Shown: positions 1 to 8,622, counted from the first letter of the stretch. The stretch is DNA of 64,000 bases from Algibacter miyuki (GCF_030409805.1 NZ_JAUFQP010000010.1:67001-131000), one strand, 5' to 3'. Made by a program: numbers and translations. Notes: generated from the letters alone by a model not told the origin.

Positions 1-490
1 CTGCTAAATCGACATCTAATTTACGCTCGCCTTCTTTTTCTTTAAATAAATAGCCGTTGGTATATATGCGGTGTTCTAGTGGAATGGTGTGCACTTCAAC
101 CAGCTCATCTTCATAAATTAATTCCGATTCCTTTGAAGTTAGCTCATGGAAATATAAATTATAATTGGTCCAAGAATCGGCCAATTTCATTTGTAAAGTC
201 ACAATTTCCTTAATCCCTTTTGGGCCATAAACATGCAAATCGGCTTCTCGCGTTAATAGTCTAAATGTAGAAATTAAGCCTACTAACCCAAAAAAATGAT
301 CGCCATGTAAATGAGAAATAAATACATGTTTAATTCTATTAAACTTTATTTTATGCCTACGTAAATGCACCTGTGTTCCTTCTCCACAATCTATTAGAAA
401 CATGTGATTGTTAATTTCTAAAACTTGTGCTGTGGTATTGGTTAAAGCTCGTGGAGTTGCGCTATAACAGCCTAAAATAGTGAGCTTCAT
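1..490 (-). CDS. rnz: Ribonuclease Z (partial, C-terminal part outside window)
   Basis: This is the N-terminal 163 residues of tRNase Z, the metallo-beta-lactamase endonuclease that removes 3' trailers from tRNA precursors in the cytoplasm. The reading frame starts with ATG at 490 and contains the zinc-binding SHLHGDHFFG motif around residues 63-72 and a DCGEGTQ segment before it, both typical of RNase Z. The family is about 300 residues, so roughly half the gene is cut off by the window edge. It is the last visible gene of a leftward operon and overlaps the upstream DUF3291 gene by 4 nt (ATGA), which suggests translational coupling. Confidence 0.93.
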   Translation of the reverse strand, partial: MKLTILGCYSATPRALTNTTAQVLEINNHMFLIDCGEGTQVHLRRHKIKFNRIKHVFISHLHGDHFFGLVGLISTFRLLTREADLHVYGPKGIKEIVTLQMKLADSWTNYNLYFHELTSKESELIYEDELVEVHTIPLEHRIYTNGYLFKEKEGERKLDVDLA

Positions 491-963
491 AATTTAAGTT
501 GGGGTTTATAGTTTAAAGCATCTTCCGCAGTAAATTTACTTTTAAAAGAAAACGCATAAGGAGTTTCGCCGTGTGTATTTAAATAATCTAATCGGTTTTT
601 AGCATCTTGAAACGTAGGCTCTAGACCTTCTGGACTATACCAAAATGCCATGTGCATCATCTTCATTTTACTAAACCATTCTTTTTTGCGTTTAAAAACT
701 TGGTTGTGTCCCGATTGGTACGTGTATGCAAAAAGAGATTCTAAATCGGTCCAAACCGACATATTAATAATTAAGCTTTCATCCTGAAAAACGTTTACCG
801 CTTCGTCTTTATCTTCATCTTTTAATCGCCAAATAAAGCCATTACTGTTATCTGCAAGCGCATTCATTTTATCAACATGATTAATAAAATCTCGCATAAT
901 GGGGTCGTCCATTGGTGCTAAGCGCTTAGCAATATTAACTTGATTCAGGTGCCATTTAATCAT
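487..963 (-). CDS. DUF3291 domain-containing protein
   Basis: This 158-residue soluble protein has the pattern of the DUF3291 family, a ferredoxin-like or antibiotic-monooxygenase-like fold of unknown activity. Visible features are an N-terminal HLNQVNIA strand, a central SVWTDLESLFAYTY segment, and a Met/Trp-rich stretch (KMKMMHMAFWYSP) near residue 105. No catalytic residues can be assigned. It lies 1 nt downstream of the small STAS-like gene and overlaps rnz by 4 nt, so it is almost certainly cotranscribed with pyrB and rnz. The family call is fairly safe; the function is unknown. Confidence 0.75.
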   Translation of the reverse strand: MIKWHLNQVNIAKRLAPMDDPIMRDFINHVDKMNALADNSNGFIWRLKDEDKDEAVNVFQDESLIINMSVWTDLESLFAYTYQSGHNQVFKRKKEWFSKMKMMHMAFWYSPEGLEPTFQDAKNRLDYLNTHGETPYAFSFKSKFTAEDALNYKPQLKL

Positions 964-964
964 A

Positions 965-1297
965 TTACAACCCTAAATCGCGCTCCATTTCTTCCATTTC
1001 AATGATATCGAAAGCTTCCTGTATAGTAGGTACCACCACCAATTCTTCTGGCGCGGTATCCAAATCTATTTTACTAGATACAATAACAAACGATTGATTT
1101 GATGCTCTATGTGTTTTCGAAATGGCTAAAAATTCAACCACATCTTTTACCCCCACATCTAATAGCGGTGTTAATGCCACAACAATGTTATTGTTTTTAA
1201 ATTTAGGATATAAAGCCTGTATTTTTTTTACCAACTCAATGCTTGTTGCTTTTTCTTGAGTAATGATGGATATGTTATCTCTTTTATCAATTATCAT
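965..1297 (-). CDS. Small conserved protein between pyrB and rnz, possibly STAS-like
   Basis: This 110-residue protein has alternating strands and helices: an N-terminal RDNISIITQEKAT strand, a VVALTPLLDVGVKDVVEFLAIS core, then SFVIVSSKIDLD and a C-terminal acidic helix. The arrangement resembles anti-sigma-factor antagonist (STAS) folds, in which a conserved Ser or Thr can be phosphorylated, but no diagnostic motif is clear. Some databases may label such proteins as ribonuclease Z because of their position; nothing nuclease-like is present (no HxHxDH motif). It is packed 2 nt from pyrB and 1 nt from the DUF3291 gene, so it is part of the operon. The role is unknown. Confidence 0.6.
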   Translation of the reverse strand: MIIDKRDNISIITQEKATSIELVKKIQALYPKFKNNNIVVALTPLLDVGVKDVVEFLAISKTHRASNQSFVIVSSKIDLDTAPEELVVVPTIQEAFDIIEMEEMERDLGL

Positions 1298-1299
1298 AA

Positions 1300-2229
1300 C
1301 TATTGTTTTATTTTAGACGCTAATAAATAAATTACGGCCATTCGAACTGCTACCCCGTTTTGTACCTGATCTAAAATTATAGCCTGGTCAGAATCGGCAA
1401 CATCACTCGTAATTTCCACTCCACGATTTATTGGACCGGGATGCATAATGGTAATTTCCTTATCTAAACTATTCAACAACTCTTTAGTAACCCCAAATTG
1501 TTGTGTATATTCTCGCGTAGATGGAAAATAACTAATATCCATACGTTCGTTTTGCACACGCAACATATTAGCAACATCGCACCAATTTAACGCTTTTCTT
1601 AAATCTGTCTCAACTTTAACACCTAATTTATCAATATATTTTGGTAAAAGTGTTTTTGGTCCGCAAACCATAACTTCTGCGCCTTGTAATTGTAACGCAA
1701 AAATATTAGATAAAGCCACTCTACTATGTAAAATATCGCCTACAATAACTACTTTTTTCCCTTTAACTTCACCTAACTTTTCACGAATAGAATACGAATC
1801 TAAAAGCGCTTGCGTTGGGTGTTCATGGGCGCCGTCACCGGCATTTATAATACTCGCCTTAACATGCTTAGATAAAAACACACCAGCACCAGGGTTGGGG
1901 TGGCGCATAACCACCATATCCACTTTCATTGATAAAATATTGTTAACCGTATCAATAAGTGTTTCTCCTTTTTTAACGGATGATTGTGCCGAAGAAAAAT
2001 TAAGCACATCGGCAGACAGTCTTTTTTCGGCCAATTCGAACGATAGTTTAGTACGTGTCGAATTTTCAAAAAATAAATTAGCAATGGTAATATCTCGAAG
2101 CGAAGGCACCTTTTTAATCGGTCGGTTTATCACTTCTTTAAAATGATCGGCCGTTTCAAAAATAAGTTGAATATCCTTTTTGTTAAGGTATTTTATTCCT
2201 AATAAGTGATTTACACTTAATTCGCTCAT
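1300..2229 (-). CDS. pyrB: Aspartate carbamoyltransferase, catalytic chain
   Basis: This 309-residue enzyme condenses carbamoyl phosphate with aspartate in the second step of pyrimidine synthesis. The carbamoyl-phosphate motif STRT is at residues 57-60, HPTQALLD at 137-144 and the C-terminal HPGPINRG at 263-270, all intact, and the length is normal for the catalytic chain. No regulatory pyrI gene is nearby. It follows pyrR after 106 bp and precedes the small STAS-like gene by 2 nt. A dihydroorotase homologue that lacks metal ligands lies at 10570-11826; in some bacteria such pseudoenzymes assemble with PyrB, which makes a physical link possible here but unproven. Confidence 0.97.
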   Translation of the reverse strand: MSELSVNHLLGIKYLNKKDIQLIFETADHFKEVINRPIKKVPSLRDITIANLFFENSTRTKLSFELAEKRLSADVLNFSSAQSSVKKGETLIDTVNNILSMKVDMVVMRHPNPGAGVFLSKHVKASIINAGDGAHEHPTQALLDSYSIREKLGEVKGKKVVIVGDILHSRVALSNIFALQLQGAEVMVCGPKTLLPKYIDKLGVKVETDLRKALNWCDVANMLRVQNERMDISYFPSTREYTQQFGVTKELLNSLDKEITIMHPGPINRGVEITSDVADSDQAIILDQVQNGVAVRMAVIYLLASKIKQ

Positions 2230-2335
2230 GTTTTCTGTATTCAGTTAGACGCCAAAACGTCCGTTATTCTTTTAATTTAACCGCTAGGTCCTACATTCTC
2301 TTTGCATCGTTTATAACTGTTCAGTTAAAAACGCG

Positions 2336-2875
2336 CTACTTTTCAATCAAATAAACTGCATCCTCACCATCTTGTTCGGCCCAATTTACTTTTACTTTTT
2401 CATTATTTATCACATCTACCTGTCGGCCACGATAATCGGGCTGAATAGGCAAGTGCCTACTAAAACGTCTATCAATTAACGTTAAAAGTTCAATTTCTTT
2501 GGGTCTTCCAAACGACTGAATAGCCGTTAAAGCTGCACGAATACTACGTCCGGTATACAACACATCATCAACAAAAACCACATTTTTATCCTCTACCAAA
2601 AAATTAATTTTAGTAGCATTAGCTTCCAACGGTTTGTCGCTACGTCTAAAATCGTCACGATAAAATGTAATATCTAGGCGCCCTAAATTAATATTTTTCA
2701 CCTTATAATCTTCGGTTAAAATCTTGGTAAGCCGGCTCGCTAAAAATACGCCACGCGGTTGTAGCCCAATAATAACAGTATTCGAAAAATCGTGATGTCT
2801 CTCAATAAGCTGGCAAGCCAATCGGTGAAGAATGATGTTTATGGCTTTAGCGTTAAGTAAAACTTTTTGACTCAT
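2336..2875 (-). CDS. pyrR: Bifunctional pyr operon regulator / uracil phosphoribosyltransferase PyrR
   Basis: PyrR is a type I phosphoribosyltransferase-fold protein that can bind pyrimidine mRNA and has uracil phosphoribosyltransferase activity. The PRPP-binding loop VVFVDDVLYTGRS lies at about residues 99-111, and the early GLQPRGVFLASRL segment also fits. I place the start at 2875, giving 179 residues, the family length. The frame stays open to 3001, but that extension would run through a perfect TATCTTTG promoter element at 2902-2909 and into a dispersed repeat, so it is probably not translated. The gene heads the operon with pyrB. Flavobacterial PyrR may regulate by a route different from the Bacillus attenuator; no attenuator is obvious. 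Confidence 0.92.
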   Translation of the reverse strand: MSQKVLLNAKAINIILHRLACQLIERHHDFSNTVIIGLQPRGVFLASRLTKILTEDYKVKNINLGRLDITFYRDDFRRSDKPLEANATKINFLVEDKNVVFVDDVLYTGRSIRAALTAIQSFGRPKEIELLTLIDRRFSRHLPIQPDYRGRQVDVINNEKVKVNWAEQDGEDAVYLIEK

Positions 2876-2901
2876 ATAGTGTTCCAAACGGATTTGGTAA
2901 A

Positions 2902-2909
2902 CAAAGATA
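2902..2909 (-). promoter_or_regulatory. -7 promoter element upstream of pyrR
   Basis: Read on the minus strand this is TATCTTTG, an exact match to the Bacteroidetes sigma-A -7 element TAnnTTTG. It sits 26 nt before the chosen pyrR start at 2875. A good TTTG -33 element is not clear; TTTA occurs at about the right distance. It supports the shorter pyrR start. Confidence 0.6.
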
Positions 2910-2953
2910 ACGCAAAAAATTATAAGTATAAACCCTGCTAATAACTTTATTTT

Positions 2954-3051
2954 GGGCGCACCCCTACCGGGTCGGGCTATCCGCTTCAAGTCCGCGCTCA
3001 CCCAATTCGCATTGGGTGCGCTGTGGGCTTTTCACTACTATCCCTTGCGCA
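2954..3051 (+). repeat. Dispersed intergenic repeat, copy A
   Basis: This GC-rich block begins with a CCGGGTCGGGCTATCCGCT segment and ends with CTATCCCTTGCGC. The same two ends, more or less diverged, occur in inverted orientation at 5228-5381 and 47121-47271. Its interior here is unique and forms a strong hairpin (CACCCAAT at 2999-3006 with ATTGGGTG at 3011-3018). The base composition differs sharply from the AT-rich neighbours. It resembles the MITE-like intergenic repeats common in flavobacterial genomes; no transposase is associated with it. Confidence 0.6.
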
Positions 3052-3120
3052 CTAATTGCAGCGGCAGTTATTAAACCGCTAAAGCAAGTAAAACAAACCG
3101 TTATCCAAAAATTGAAACAA

Positions 3121-3153
3121 AAAAAACCTCAAGAATAAACTTGAGGTTTTATT
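3121..3153 (-). terminator. Intrinsic terminator of the coiled-coil gene at 3173-4057
   Basis: AAAACCTCAAG (3123-3133) and CTTGAGGTTTT (3140-3150) form an 11-bp perfect stem with a 6-nt loop, with T-runs on both strands. It lies 20 nt beyond the stop of the minus-strand gene and could work in both directions. Confidence 0.85.
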
Positions 3154-3172
3154 AAGTTTTAATTAATTGAGT

Positions 3173-4057
3173 CTATTTTAATGTAAACTCAGAACTTGAT
3201 ACTAAATCTTTATCGTTATATACATTAACAATATAACGTCCTTTTTCAAATTTCTTATCATCATTAGAAGCAACAAACTCACAAACATTAAGGCTTGCAT
3301 TTTCGTAATTAAACTTACTAATCATACTGTAATTTAATATTTTATTACCAAACTGAACTTGTTCGTTTAAACCTAAAGTTTGGTTTAATGGGTCTACAAC
3401 TTGAACATATAATTCTTGATCACCAGATTGCACCAACGTGTTTTTTGCTACCGTAAAGCATACTCTAATTTTATCGGTACGGCTAGCACGTTCTGTAGGA
3501 ATTAATTTCCCAGAATTACGTTCTATAACACCAAAACCTTTTAAGCCAATAGCACCTAAAACAGATGCATTATTAACCACTTCGGCCAATGCTGTGTTTT
3601 GTATTAATAAAGAATCTGTAAAAACAGTACGTTCCTCTAATCTTACTCTTGTACTATCTAAAGATGTTGCTAAATACGCGTTCTCTACACGTAACGAATC
3701 GTTTTGTGCCATTAACACATCCATTTCTTTCTGTAACGACACATACTTTTGCTTATATCTCCACAAACTTTTAACGTTTGTTTCGGATACTTTTAAAGAA
3801 TCTATTAAACCTTGAATTCTTCCTCTAGCTTCAATTAAATTATTGTTCGAAATTTGATTTTCATTAATAGCTTCATCGTACTGTTTAGCCATGGTGTTTA
3901 AATCGTTCATAACCAATTCCTTTTGTTCGGTTAATTCCTTTTGAACATCGTTACTCTTTTTATTAAGGTTCATGGCATAAAAACCTGTTGCTAAAAATAG
4001 AACTAATGCAATCCCCAAAGCAACCTTAAGTCCAGTACTACTTGTTGTATTTTCCAT
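3173..4057 (-). CDS. Membrane-anchored coiled-coil protein of unknown function
   Basis: This 294-residue protein has one N-terminal membrane segment (about residues 10-29, LKVALGIALVLFLATGFYA), then a long heptad-rich coiled coil (about residues 32-160, many Lys/Glu/Gln/Asn), and a C-terminal beta-rich domain (about 165-294) that ends in a SSEFTLK strand. It is predicted to be anchored in the inner membrane with the body in the periplasm. Similar proteins are common in Flavobacteriia and are sometimes named after chromosome-partitioning proteins, only because of the coiled coil; no ATPase motif is present. It is a single-gene unit with its own terminator. The function is not known. Confidence 0.75.
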   Translation of the reverse strand: MENTTSSTGLKVALGIALVLFLATGFYAMNLNKKSNDVQKELTEQKELVMNDLNTMAKQYDEAINENQISNNNLIEARGRIQGLIDSLKVSETNVKSLWRYKQKYVSLQKEMDVLMAQNDSLRVENAYLATSLDSTRVRLEERTVFTDSLLIQNTALAEVVNNASVLGAIGLKGFGVIERNSGKLIPTERASRTDKIRVCFTVAKNTLVQSGDQELYVQVVDPLNQTLGLNEQVQFGNKILNYSMISKFNYENASLNVCEFVASNDDKKFEKGRYIVNVYNDKDLVSSSEFTLK

Positions 4058-4244
4058 AATTATATATTTAATCTTATTTGTTTCTTAGTTTAAACTTTAT
4101 ATTTTGTTAGCACTATGTTTATATACGGTATTTGTTTTAATTTGGATGTACTTAATTGTTAAAAAACCAATAATTATGTAATCTCTTACAAGGGCTTTAA
4201 AACAGCCTAACACCTTAAAAACAAACACTTATTACTTATTACTT

Positions 4245-4718
4245 ATGAATTTTAAAATAATACCTTTTGAAAACCAATACACTAAAGACTTTTACCATTT
4301 AAATATTGAATGGTTAGAAGCGCTTTTTAAAGTAGAAGCTTACGATAAAAAAGTTTTAAGCCAACCACAGCAATATATTATAGATACTGGCGGATATATT
4401 TTTTTAGGACGTAAAGATGATGTCATCATAGGAACTGTTGCATTAATGCCTATTATCAATTCTAATTATTTTGAGCTCACAAAAATGGCTGTTTCACCTA
4501 AGTATCGTGGACTAAAAATAGGTCAAACCATGATGGAACATGTTATTGAATTTGCAAAAACAAAGCAGATTCCAAAACTTATTATTTGTTCGAGCACCAA
4601 ACTAGAAAACGCCATTTACATCTATAAAAAATATGGTTTTGTTGAAATACCTATGGAACCAAACAATCATTACGAACGATCTGATATTAAAATGGAATTA
4701 TTTCTTATGCGCTCCTAG
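4245..4718 (+). CDS. GNAT-family N-acetyltransferase
   Basis: This 157-residue protein has the GNAT fold, which transfers an acetyl group from acetyl-CoA to an amine. The acetyl-CoA-binding motif A is seen as MAVSPKYRGLKIGQTMMEHVIEFA (R/Q-x-x-G-x-G/A-like loop YRGLKIGQ, about residues 92-99), followed by motif B with ENAIYIYKKYGFVEIP. The substrate cannot be read from the sequence. It is convergent with the small gene at 4747-5124, with 28 bp between their stops. Two other GNAT genes in this window (31123-31617 and 40409-40933) are not close copies. Confidence 0.88.
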   Translation: MNFKIIPFENQYTKDFYHLNIEWLEALFKVEAYDKKVLSQPQQYIIDTGGYIFLGRKDDVIIGTVALMPIINSNYFELTKMAVSPKYRGLKIGQTMMEHVIEFAKTKQIPKLIICSSTKLENAIYIYKKYGFVEIPMEPNNHYERSDIKMELFLMRS

Positions 4719-4746
4719 TTAAATAAAAAATCTAACAATTATTATC

Positions 4747-5124
4747 CTATGACTCTAACGGTATTTCTGGTAATTTATTTTTAAAACTTGCCGCATTCTC
4801 TCTGTAGGTTACATTTTTCTTTTTAGAAATAAGCACTAGCAAATCTTCCTTTAAGGTAAATAACGTTCCGCCTCTAAAAGTATCTGTTAGTAAGGTTTCT
4901 ATTTCTGCAATTGCTTCCTTTAGGGTAAATTGTTTGTAAAGCTCTTCTTCAGTATAACGGTATTTTAATTGAAAAACCGTTTTTCCTTCAACTACAAACA
5001 AACGCATGTAAACATTTACTAAGCCTTCGCTTTTTCGAACGGGTTTACTTAAGGTTAGTTTTACAAACTCATCATTGATTACACTTTGCTGTAATCTTTC
5101 AAAAAATTCTTTAAATTCACTCAT
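4747..5124 (-). CDS. Small protein of unknown function, resembling the N-terminal part of a larger methyltransferase family
   Basis: This 125-residue acidic/basic mixed protein has a pattern FVKLTLSKPVRKSEGLVNVYMRLFVVEGKTVFQLKYRY followed by FTLKEAIAEIETLL and a LFTLKEDLLVLISKK strand. From memory this resembles the N-terminal domain that precedes the SAM-binding half of a class of roughly 390-residue methyltransferases in Bacteroidetes and gammaproteobacteria. The catalytic half is absent: the frame stops at 4747 and a convergent gene ends 28 bp further on. It may therefore be a free-standing version of the domain or the remnant of a truncated gene. The function is unknown and the family link is tentative. 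Confidence 0.55.
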   Translation of the reverse strand: MSEFKEFFERLQQSVINDEFVKLTLSKPVRKSEGLVNVYMRLFVVEGKTVFQLKYRYTEEELYKQFTLKEAIAEIETLLTDTFRGGTLFTLKEDLLVLISKKKNVTYRENAASFKNKLPEIPLES

Positions 5125-5227
5125 GTTGCAAAGATAGAAAATGCTTGAATATAGTTGGTAGTTATTAGGTATTTGTTGCTCGTTAACTATACTAAATGGA
5201 CGGAAAAGTAATTTTATTAGTACACCC

Positions 5228-5381
5228 GCGTTAGGGATTGATGCGGCATCCTTTTTAAAATGAGATCTACACTAACTTTAGCTAGACACGAACGTTTTAA
5301 AAAACGAGAGTTTATGCTGTTTAATTAAACCTACTTTTTAAAAAGATATAGCGGAAAGCCCGACCCTTTTCGGGTAACGCC
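5228..5381 (-). repeat. Dispersed intergenic repeat, copy B
   Basis: The stretch from GCGTTAGGGATTGATGCGGCATCC (5228 on) to AGCGGAAAGCCCGACCC...GGGTAACGCC (ending 5381) matches both ends of copy C at 47121-47271 and, inverted, the ends of copy A. The inner arms CATCCTTTTTA and AAAAAGATATAGC are partly complementary, so the element can fold on itself. It fills most of the 323-bp gap between the genes at 5124 and 5448. No open reading frame or transposase is seen. Confidence 0.65.
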
Positions 5382-5385
5382 ATAA

Positions 5386-5425
5386 AAAAACGATTGATAA
5401 ACTAAGATGTCTATCAATCGTTTTT
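5386..5425 (-). terminator. Intrinsic terminator of the M61 peptidase gene
   Basis: AAACGATTGATA (5388-5399) pairs with TATCAATCGTTT (5412-5423) to form a 12-bp stem; on the minus strand it is followed by a T-run. It lies 23 nt beyond the stop codon at 5448. Confidence 0.85.
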
Positions 5426-5447
5426 ATATGATTTTTTTGAACTGTTA

Positions 5448-7343
5448 TTAGCCTTTTAACCAAGCTGATTTTAATGTTTTTTGAGCTTCGGTTGCATCTG
5501 CTTTTTCAAAAATGCCTTCGCCCATAGTAAATGCTGGCGTGGCGGTGGTTTTAATTTCGATGTTTTTACCGGCACGCTCTAAGGTAATATTTACCTCGGA
5601 ACCTGGCTCCCACATATTCATTTTTTGTAAAAGTCTGTTGGCGTTTAACATGGTTAACGGCTCCCCTTCTATGGCTTTTAAAATATCATTTCCTTGCACG
5701 CCTTGAGCTTTCCAGAAACTGTTGTTTTCTACATCGTCGATAAAAAAGACTTGTCCTTTTTGAGGGTCGGCGCCAAATAACAGGTTTCCTGCGTTTTGCA
5801 CATAACCCGTTTCTACTTCTCCTTCTCCAATTTCTAACCCTACTTTACCTAAAAATTCGTTGTAGTTAATTGGAATATCGCCGATAACATGGGCATCGAA
5901 AAATTCGCGTAACGACGGGTAAGTCATGGCTACAATTTCGTCTATTAATTTATCGTCTTCGAAAGGTTTATTTTTTCCGTATTTATTAGAAAGTTCTTTC
6001 ATTAGCGATAAAATACCGCGGTTTCCATTACTTTCCTCACGCATTAAAATATCGATACACATCCCTATTAACGCACCTTTTTGGTACACGTTGGTGTATT
6101 GATCTTTATACGGTGCCTTTAATACATTTTCACTCATAATGGTGAAACTCATGGCATCGTTCATATTTGAAGATGCTTGTACTTTTTCCATTATTTTATT
6201 GAAAAACTCATCTTCTGAAACTAAGTCTTCACTAACCTGAAATAAAGTTGCAAAATATTCGGTTACGCCTTCGTACATCCATAAATGTTTGGAGAATGTT
6301 GGGTTGTTGTAATCGAAATAATGCACATCTTCGGAATGTACGCTTAACGGAGTTACAATGTGGAAAAATTCGTGCGATACCACATCGGTCATGCTGCTAG
6401 CCAAACTCGCTTCGTCCATTTCTTCTGGCAATACCACTACAGTAGATGTGTGATGCTCTAAGGCTCCAAAACCTTTTGGAGAATCTTCATTTCCTTCTGA
6501 TAAATACAAGTAAATATCGTAACGTGGTGTTGAATTTATATCGCCCAAAAACACTTTTTGAGCTTGCATCATTTTAAAAACAGTTTCTTTTAAAGACGCT
6601 GCAGAATGTACTTTGTTGGGAGAATATACACTTAAAACAATTTTAATATCGCCTACCATAAATTCTTCAACATCCAGATTTCCGTACATCATTGGATTAT
6701 CGGTAATGTCGAAATAACGTGGCGCAAAATAACTTGTAGTTATGCTTTTACCATCATCGCTAGTTTTAGAGTCTACAGTTTGTAATGCTGAAGTACGAAC
6801 AAAATCGGCTGCTCCCGTAACATCTAACTTATATTGATTGTTTTTTAAATTATCGAAATACCCAATAAAACCATGTAAATTAAGGACGTAGTTTTCGGGT
6901 TCGATATTGGTTCCCGATGGTGAAAATGGCTCTTCGCCACCAATACCACCTTTGGTTTCAATATCGAAAGTATCGTTTACTAAATATGTAATTTTATCTA
7001 ATTCCTTAGCATTTTCAATAGTCCAAGTATTTTTATCTACCTTAATTACCGGCATACTTTCACCTTTGTAGTTTAGCGCTTTAAAATCGTCTACATATTT
7101 TCCAAAATCACTTACCGAATATGTCCCTTGCACTACTTTTGGTAATCTATACGTTACGCTAGATTCGGTAAAACGACCTGGGTTTATTACAACAGGCGCT
7201 TTATCGTTGGTCACTTCATTTAAATTAATTGAAGTTTCAATAGGTAAACTCACGGCCAAATCGTTACTCGTTTTTTTAGAAGCAGTACAACTTGCTAATA
7301 AAAGGCCCATCATAATAGATGTAGAAAGGAACTTGGTATTCAT
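5448..7343 (-). CDS. M61-family (glycyl aminopeptidase-like) lipoprotein peptidase with PDZ domain
   Basis: This 631-residue protein begins with a lipoprotein signal peptide with the lipobox cysteine at residue 19 (LLLASC). It has an N-terminal beta domain, then the zinc peptidase active site HEFFH at residues 324-328 followed by WMYEGVTEYFA, whose glutamate is the likely third ligand, as in M61 peptidases. A PDZ-like segment (QKGQVFFIDDVENNSFWKAQGVQGNDILKAIEG) lies at about residues 535-600. It is expected to be an envelope metallopeptidase; the substrate is unknown. The gene stands alone, with a terminator after it and a dispersed repeat beyond. Confidence 0.92.
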   Translation of the reverse strand: MNTKFLSTSIMMGLLLASCTASKKTSNDLAVSLPIETSINLNEVTNDKAPVVINPGRFTESSVTYRLPKVVQGTYSVSDFGKYVDDFKALNYKGESMPVIKVDKNTWTIENAKELDKITYLVNDTFDIETKGGIGGEEPFSPSGTNIEPENYVLNLHGFIGYFDNLKNNQYKLDVTGAADFVRTSALQTVDSKTSDDGKSITTSYFAPRYFDITDNPMMYGNLDVEEFMVGDIKIVLSVYSPNKVHSAASLKETVFKMMQAQKVFLGDINSTPRYDIYLYLSEGNEDSPKGFGALEHHTSTVVVLPEEMDEASLASSMTDVVSHEFFHIVTPLSVHSEDVHYFDYNNPTFSKHLWMYEGVTEYFATLFQVSEDLVSEDEFFNKIMEKVQASSNMNDAMSFTIMSENVLKAPYKDQYTNVYQKGALIGMCIDILMREESNGNRGILSLMKELSNKYGKNKPFEDDKLIDEIVAMTYPSLREFFDAHVIGDIPINYNEFLGKVGLEIGEGEVETGYVQNAGNLLFGADPQKGQVFFIDDVENNSFWKAQGVQGNDILKAIEGEPLTMLNANRLLQKMNMWEPGSEVNITLERAGKNIEIKTTATPAFTMGEGIFEKADATEAQKTLKSAWLKG

Positions 7344-7540
7344 AATACTTTTTGTGTTAATTTATGCTTTGTTTAGGTGGCGCTTAATGCGACTTTTCAA
7401 TTAAATACAACAAAAAAATAACGCAAATAGAATCCTTAATTATTGAAAATTCGAGTAGGTTATTTAGGGTGTAAATAAGTGAGCCCGAAATTACTATTAT
7501 GATATATAATTATCTCCTAAGGTTTTGTTAAATTCGCATC

Positions 7541-8548
7541 ATGCAAAAACCTTTAGTTAGTATTTTAATTCCGTTTAAAAACACAGGAGCGTATTTAGAG
7601 CCTTGTTTGTTATCCATTTTAAATCAGACCTATTCCAACTGGGAATTATTAATTATTGATGATGGATCTACCGACAATAGTTTCGGAATTGTGAACACTT
7701 TTGCTATAAAAGACGAGCGCATCAAACTTTTTAAAAATACCGGCCAAGGAATTATCGATGCTTTAAAACTGGCTTTTGAAAAAAGTACAGGCGAACTCAT
7801 TACCAGAATGGATAGTGATGATGTAATGCAACCCAACAAAATTGAAGTTCTAAGCAACCATTTAATTTTGCACGGCACAAAACATGTAGCGCTTGGTTTA
7901 GTAAATTACTTTGCTGAAGGTGGTATTAAAGACGGCTATAAAAGTTATGAAACTTGGCTAAATAGCTTAACATTAAAAGGACGTAATTTTTCTGAAATTT
8001 ATAAGGAATGTGTTATTCCATCGCCTTGCTGGATGGTCTATCGAAGCGATTTAATAGCTTGCGATGCCTTTAACCCCAGCCGTTACCCAGAAGATTACGA
8101 CTTGGCTTTTCGTTTTTACAAACATCAATTTAAGTGCATTCCTTGCGATGTTGTTTTACATAATTGGCGCGATTATAACAACCGCACGTCGCGCACGCAT
8201 GTACATTATGCCGAAAACCATTTTATAGATATCAAATTGCTTTACTTTTTAGAACTTGATTATAATCCAAGAAAAACACTAGTGGTTTGGGGCGCCGGAA
8301 ATAAAGGAAAAACTATTGCAAAAAAACTGATTGCTCAAAATATCCCTTTTGAATGGATTTGCGACAATCCTAAAAAAATTGGTCGTGATATTTATGGTGT
8401 TATTCTGAAACCATTCCGCGATTTAGAATCCATTACAAACCCGCAAAGTATTATTACAGTGGCCAATAAAACCGAACAAAAAACTATTTTAAACTATATG
8501 AATGGGTTGAATTTAAAATCAATTTCTGATTATGTTTTTTTCTGTTGA
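7541..8548 (+). CDS. Family 2 glycosyltransferase with C-terminal nucleotide-binding-like domain
   Basis: This 335-residue protein has a GT-A domain at residues 5-230: the PLVSILIPFKNTGAYLE start, IDDGSTDNS at about 39-47, and the metal-binding MDSDD at about 90-94. An EDYDLAFR motif (about residue 187) is the probable base/acceptor region. From about residue 248 there is a second module with VVWGAGNKGK, a glycine-rich Rossmann-type loop, and a WICDNPKKIG segment, like the N-terminal domains of PglD-type sugar acyltransferases or the NAD-binding folds found in some glycosyltransferases. The acceptor is not predictable. The gene is monocistronic, between the M61 peptidase and the BatA operon. 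Confidence 0.88.
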   Translation: MQKPLVSILIPFKNTGAYLEPCLLSILNQTYSNWELLIIDDGSTDNSFGIVNTFAIKDERIKLFKNTGQGIIDALKLAFEKSTGELITRMDSDDVMQPNKIEVLSNHLILHGTKHVALGLVNYFAEGGIKDGYKSYETWLNSLTLKGRNFSEIYKECVIPSPCWMVYRSDLIACDAFNPSRYPEDYDLAFRFYKHQFKCIPCDVVLHNWRDYNNRTSRTHVHYAENHFIDIKLLYFLELDYNPRKTLVVWGAGNKGKTIAKKLIAQNIPFEWICDNPKKIGRDIYGVILKPFRDLESITNPQSIITVANKTEQKTILNYMNGLNLKSISDYVFFC

Positions 8549-8622
8549 CAAGCCACAAACCTGCCTTTTATAAAAACAGGAATTCGTGATTAAGAAATAT
8601 TTTAAAATTCAATTGCATTTTC

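Noticed and set aside
2876..3001. N-terminal extension of PyrR by 42 residues
   Set aside because: It would include the promoter element at 2902-2909 and part of a dispersed repeat, and it would make the protein longer than the family.
8549..8600. Terminator after the glycosyltransferase gene (CCTG...CAGG around TTTTATAAAAA)
   Set aside because: The outer stem has only 4 bp and there is no T-run after it.
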